In this document: positions 61,066 to 64,000 of the stretch, piece by piece
How the letters are laid out: the number at the start of each line of letters is the position of its first letter
Numbering within the stretch: the first letter of the stretch is position 1
NCBI GenBank assembly: GCA_033856515.1
Contig: JAWVEY010000003.1
Location: forward strand, 1-64,000
Direction: 5' to 3'
Source of the DNA: JALZKA01 sp033856515
GTDB taxonomy: Bacteria > Actinomycetota > Thermoleophilia > Solirubrobacterales > 70-9
Length of the DNA: 64,000 nt
The notes under the pieces: generated by a model
The model's database searches: none
What the model was told of the DNA's origin: nothing
The model's input: only the letters and a program-made list of their open reading frames with translations
Translations under genes and position numbers: made by a program

Positions 61066-62505
61066 CTACAAACCCAGCTTTTCGCGCACGATCCGGGTCA
61101 CTTCCTTGCCGTCCGCAGCGCCCTTCGTCTCGCGCATGACGAAGCCGATGATCGGGCCGATCGCCTGCATGCCGCCGTCCTTGATCTTCTGTGCCTCGTC
61201 GGGATGCGCCTCGAGCGCCCGGTCGACGATCGCCTCGAGCTCGCCGGAGTCCTCCATCGCGCCCAGGCCCTCCGCCTCGATGATCTCGGCGGGGTCTCCC
61301 CCGTCCTCGGCCAGCTTGGCCAGGACCTTCTTTGCGGCCTGGTTTGTGACCTTGCCGTCCTCGACCATCGCGACAAGGGACGCCAGGGACGAGGGCTCCA
61401 CATCCCGCGCCTCGGCCTCGCCCGTAATCCAGTTGGCGACGGCGCCCGGGCTGGCCGAGCCGGCGCCAACCACCGCCTCGAAGAGCTCGCCGAGGTCCGG
61501 ATCGCGAGCCAACTGGCGGGCATGCGCGTCGGGCAGGCCGAGCTCAGAGGCATAGCGCCCCTCGCGCTCGGCTGGAAGCTCGGGGAGCGCGGCGCGGGCC
61601 TCAGCGAGCATCTCCTCGGTCGGGGCGAGCGGCACCAGGTCGGGCTCGGGGAAGTAGCGATAGTCGTGCGCCTCCTCCTTCGAGCGAAGCGATGTGATCG
61701 AGCCCGACCGTGGGTCGAAGTGGAGCGTCTCCTGCGTCACCTTGTCGCCGGCCGCGACGATCGCGCGCTGGCGCTCGAGCTCGGCGTCGATCCCACGCTC
61801 GATGAAACGGAAGGAGTTCATGTTCTTCAGCTCGGTCTTGGTGCCAAGCGCTTCCGAGCCCGCCGGGCGGATCGAGACGTTCGCGTCGCAGCGGAGGCTC
61901 CCCTCCTCCATGTTCACGTCCGAGGCGCCGATGGCCTTGATCGTCGAGCGCAGGAGCTGCAGCCACTCACGGGCCTCCGACCCGCTGCGGACGTCAGGCT
62001 CGGTGACGATCTCGACCAGCGGCGTACCGCCGCGGTTGAAGTCGACGAGCGAGGCGCCCGAGCCTTGGATGCGGCCAGATTCGGACTGATGGACCAGCTT
62101 CGCGGCGTCCTCCTCGAGGTGGACGCGATGGATGCGGATGTCGCCGAGGCGCCCGTTCGTAGCGAGCGGAATGTCGTACTGGGAGATCTGGTACGCCTTC
62201 GGGTTGTCGGGATAGAAGTAGTTCTTGCGGTGGAAGATCGAGCGCGGGGCAATCTCGCAGCCGAGAGCGAGGCCGATCTGGATGCCGTACTGGATCGCCT
62301 GCGCGTTCACGACCGGGAGGCTTCCGGGGTGCGCGAGGCAGACCGGGCAGGTGTGGACGTTCGGGTCGTCGCCGAAGGAGAGCTCGCAGCCGCAGAACAT
62401 CTTCGTCTTCGTGCGGAGCTGGACGTGGATCTCCAGGCCGATGACCGCTTGTGTTTGACCGGGGACAGGATTAATCCTGTCCCCGGACTGTCTCCGGTCG
62501 CTCAT
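61066..62505 (-). CDS. gatB: Aspartyl/glutamyl-tRNA amidotransferase subunit B
   Basis: 479 residues. The kinase part of GatCAB activates misacylated Glu-tRNA-Gln/Asp-tRNA-Asn. Visible: AVIGLEIHVQLRTKTKMFC, CPVCLAHPGSLPVVN (zinc cysteines), HLEEDAAKLVHQ, DFNRGGTPLVEIVTEPD, YRYFPEPDLVPL, and the YqeY-like tail. The ATG at 62503-62505 overlaps the zincin stop (ATGA). Residues ~7-16 are encoded by a 28-nt palindrome, and no other start lies between it and the conserved AVIGLE, so that extension appears to be translated. Confidence 0.95.
   Translation of the reverse strand: MSDRRQSGDRINPVPGQTQAVIGLEIHVQLRTKTKMFCGCELSFGDDPNVHTCPVCLAHPGSLPVVNAQAIQYGIQIGLALGCEIAPRSIFHRKNYFYPDNPKAYQISQYDIPLATNGRLGDIRIHRVHLEEDAAKLVHQSESGRIQGSGASLVDFNRGGTPLVEIVTEPDVRSGSEAREWLQLLRSTIKAIGASDVNMEEGSLRCDANVSIRPAGSEALGTKTELKNMNSFRFIERGIDAELERQRAIVAAGDKVTQETLHFDPRSGSITSLRSKEEAHDYRYFPEPDLVPLAPTEEMLAEARAALPELPAEREGRYASELGLPDAHARQLARDPDLGELFEAVVGAGSASPGAVANWITGEAEARDVEPSSLASLVAMVEDGKVTNQAAKKVLAKLAEDGGDPAEIIEAEGLGAMEDSGELEAIVDRALEAHPDEAQKIKDGGMQAIGPIIGFVMRETKGAADGKEVTRIVREKLGL
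62459..62486. repeat. 28-nt perfect palindrome inside gatB
   Basis: The sequence CCGGGGACAGGATT followed by its exact reverse complement forms a perfect 28-nt palindrome. The outer GGGGACAG/CTGTCCCC matches the intergenic palindromes of the window. In gatB it encodes roughly SGDRINPVPG. This suggests that a mobile or duplicated palindromic element entered the start of an essential gene without breaking the frame. Confidence 0.85.
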
Positions 62506-62789
62506 CCGAACCCCAAGCTGTCGATGTGCGCTTCGTCCATGCCGAAGTGGTGGCCGATCTCGTGGAAGACCGTGCGCTTGACCTCTTCGGCGTTCGGGTT
62601 CGCGTTGCGAAAGACGACGATTCGCTTGAGCCCGCCCCTGGGGTCGTAGATGCCCATGATCCCGTTGGGGTGGGAGTCCTCGACGATCACGGCCACGTCT
62701 CCGATCTCCCGGCGGACCCACTCGGGCAGCTCGTCGAGGGCGTCGCGCACCGCTGCCTCGGTCTCCTCGGTGGACATCATCGGACTCAT
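62502..62789 (-). CDS. Small zincin metallopeptidase-family protein
   Basis: 95 residues with HEIGHHFGMDE near the C-terminus (~77-87): the HExxH zincin motif with a third ligand, as in the bacterial Zincin_1/DUF1025 family (function mostly unknown). It is slightly shorter than typical members (~115). The ATG (62787-62789) overlaps the gatA stop, and the stop overlaps the gatB start, both as ATGA, so it lies inside a gatA-zincin-gatB operon. Confidence 0.85.
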   Translation of the reverse strand: MSPMMSTEETEAAVRDALDELPEWVRREIGDVAVIVEDSHPNGIMGIYDPRGGLKRIVVFRNANPNAEEVKRTVFHEIGHHFGMDEAHIDSLGFG

Positions 62790-64000
62790 CCAGGCCTGCC
62801 GTCGAACGAGATGGCGCCCTCGATCGCGTGCGCTGCATCCAGCAGGCGCGTCTCGGAGAACGCCGGCCCTGCGATCTGGAAGCCGACGGGCAGCCCGGAC
62901 GCGGCGCCCAAGCCTGCCGGGATCGAGATTGCGGGGATGCCCGCCAGCGACATCGGCACGGTGAAGAAGTCCGACAGGTACATCGCCAGCGGGTCCTGGG
63001 TGCGCTCGCCCCGCTTGAACGCGACCGACGGTGAGGTCGGGGCGACGACGAAGTCGCACTTTTCAAAGGCCGAGCGGAAGTCGCCGGCGATCTTCGTGCG
63101 CACCCTCTGGGCTTGGCCGTAATACGCGTCGTAGTAGCCCGAGGAGAGCGCGTAGGTGCCGAGCATGATGCGCCGCTTCACCTCGGCCCCAAAGCCCTGC
63201 GATCGCGTGCGCTCGTACATCTGACCCAGGTCCTCATCTCCGTCGACCCGCAGGCCGTAGCGCACGCCGTCGAAGCGCGCGAGGTTCGCCGACGCCTCGG
63301 CCGGGGCGATCACGTAATAGGCCGAGAGGCCGTGGCCGGCGTTCGGAAGCTCGATGTCGACGATCTCGCCACCCTGGGCCTGGATCAGAGCGAGCGTTGA
63401 GCGAAAAAGCTGAGCGACGTCCGGCTCGACGCCCTCAGCCTCATCCGAGAAGTCGGTCGCGACTCCGAACCGGACGCCCTGGAGATCGCCTCCCGACGGC
63501 AGCTCGACGCCACCGGGGATGCCCGTCGAGGTCGAGTCACGCGGGTCGCGGCCCTCGAGCTCGCGAAGGAGGAGCGCAGCGTCGGTGACATCGCGGGTGA
63601 GCGGGCCACACTGGTCGAGCGACGAGGCGAACGCGATCATCCCGTAGCGCGAGACGGCCCCGTAGGTGGGCTTGAGACCGACAATCCCGCAGAGCGCTGC
63701 CGGCTGGCGGATCGACCCGCCGGTGTCGGTTCCGATCGCGACTGGCGCGAGGCCCGCGGCGACCGCGGCTGCCGAGCCACCCGAGCTGCCGCCCGGAACG
63801 CGATTGTGGTCCCAAGGGTTGAGGACGTCGCCGTAGGCGGAGTTCTCATTCGAGGAGCCCATCGCGAACTCGTCCATGTTCGTCTTGGCGAGGGTCGCCG
63901 CTCCAGCCGCCTCCAGCCGCGCCACTGCCGTGGATGTGTACGGGGGCCTGTAGCCCTCCAAGATCTTCGAGCCCGCGGTCGTCGGGATGTCCTGGGTGCA
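62786..64000 (-). CDS. gatA: Aspartyl/glutamyl-tRNA amidotransferase subunit A (5' end outside window)
   Basis: 404 codons present; the N-terminus lies right of the window, and the frame stays open to base 64000. This is an amidase-signature enzyme that releases ammonia from glutamine for GatB. Visible: ATLAKTNMDEFAMGSSNENS, VPGGSSGGSAAAVAAG (signature Gly/Ser block), GTDTGGSIRQPAALCG with the Ser-cis-Ser and nucleophile serines, and GLKPTYGAVSRYG. The catalytic Lys is outside the window. gatC is presumably upstream. Confidence 0.95.
   Translation of the reverse strand, partial: CTQDIPTTAGSKILEGYRPPYTSTAVARLEAAGAATLAKTNMDEFAMGSSNENSAYGDVLNPWDHNRVPGGSSGGSAAAVAAGLAPVAIGTDTGGSIRQPAALCGIVGLKPTYGAVSRYGMIAFASSLDQCGPLTRDVTDAALLLRELEGRDPRDSTSTGIPGGVELPSGGDLQGVRFGVATDFSDEAEGVEPDVAQLFRSTLALIQAQGGEIVDIELPNAGHGLSAYYVIAPAEASANLARFDGVRYGLRVDGDEDLGQMYERTRSQGFGAEVKRRIMLGTYALSSGYYDAYYGQAQRVRTKIAGDFRSAFEKCDFVVAPTSPSVAFKRGERTQDPLAMYLSDFFTVPMSLAGIPAISIPAGLGAASGLPVGFQIAGPAFSETRLLDAAHAIEGAISFDGRPG

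Overview
This 64 kb window is high-GC, gene-dense actinobacterial DNA. The order of branched-chain amino acid genes, the menaquinone genes, and the secreted proteins with CSLREA, RTX-type and 'IGDDEV/ADDIG' repeats fit the class Thermoleophilia (Solirubrobacterales/Gaiellales-like). This placement is inferred from gene content and the partial 16S rRNA gene; no database search was run. Most genes lie on the minus strand, in runs with 1-4 nt start/stop overlaps.

Layout. 1-634: 5' end of a minus-strand 16S rRNA gene with leader hairpins, a boxA-like site and a promoter. 678-10602: secreted beta-helix protein, tyrS, a class A penicillin-binding protein, an overlapping DegT aminotransferase / HD protein / argH / DNA glycosylase operon, and two small genes. 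10609-38278: an extended branched-chain amino acid region (cimA, ilvE, leuB, leuD, leuC, leuA, ilvC) mixed with serA/serC, a glutamate dehydrogenase, an XRE-cupin regulator and secreted or membrane proteins. 38351-51364: an esterase, then menE, menB, menA, menC and menD (menF nearby), phospholipid genes (pgsA, cdsA) and a PAP2 protein. 51378-53698: ilvN and ilvB. 53798-61008: an RTX-like secreted protein, an SqdB-like epimerase divergent from a DUF2304-GT2 glycosyltransferase, small genes, and NDH-2. 61066-64000: gatB, a small zincin, and gatA running off the window.

The standout accessory region is 13362-18957. It is a visibly AT-richer three-gene cassette: a PD-(D/E)XK nuclease-like protein, a SIR2-like (NADase-type) protein and a large SMC/Rad50-like ATPase. 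It lies between leuB/DUF2269 and ilvE, inside the amino acid cluster. Its architecture suggests an anti-phage or anti-plasmid abortive defence system of SMC-like-ATPase-plus-effector type, possibly undescribed in this combination.

Regulatory finds: a 19-codon leader peptide with five consecutive leucine codons plus a hairpin upstream of leuA (a leucine attenuator); a perfect inverted repeat in front of the XRE-cupin/leuCD/gdh operon; and a family of short palindromes (GGGGACAGTCCCC, GGGGTCAGACCCC, GGTGCCAGGCACC). Two loci carry four palindrome units at an exact 19-nt period abutting a stop codon. A related 28-nt palindrome is translated as part of the GatB N-terminus.

Together the genes give leucine synthesis (leuABCD, ilvE), isoleucine by the citramalate route (cimA with shared leuBCD), the acetolactate and reductoisomerase steps (ilvBN, ilvC), serine from 3-phosphoglycerate (serA, serC), most of menaquinone synthesis feeding NDH-2, and CDP-DAG / phosphatidylglycerophosphate synthesis.
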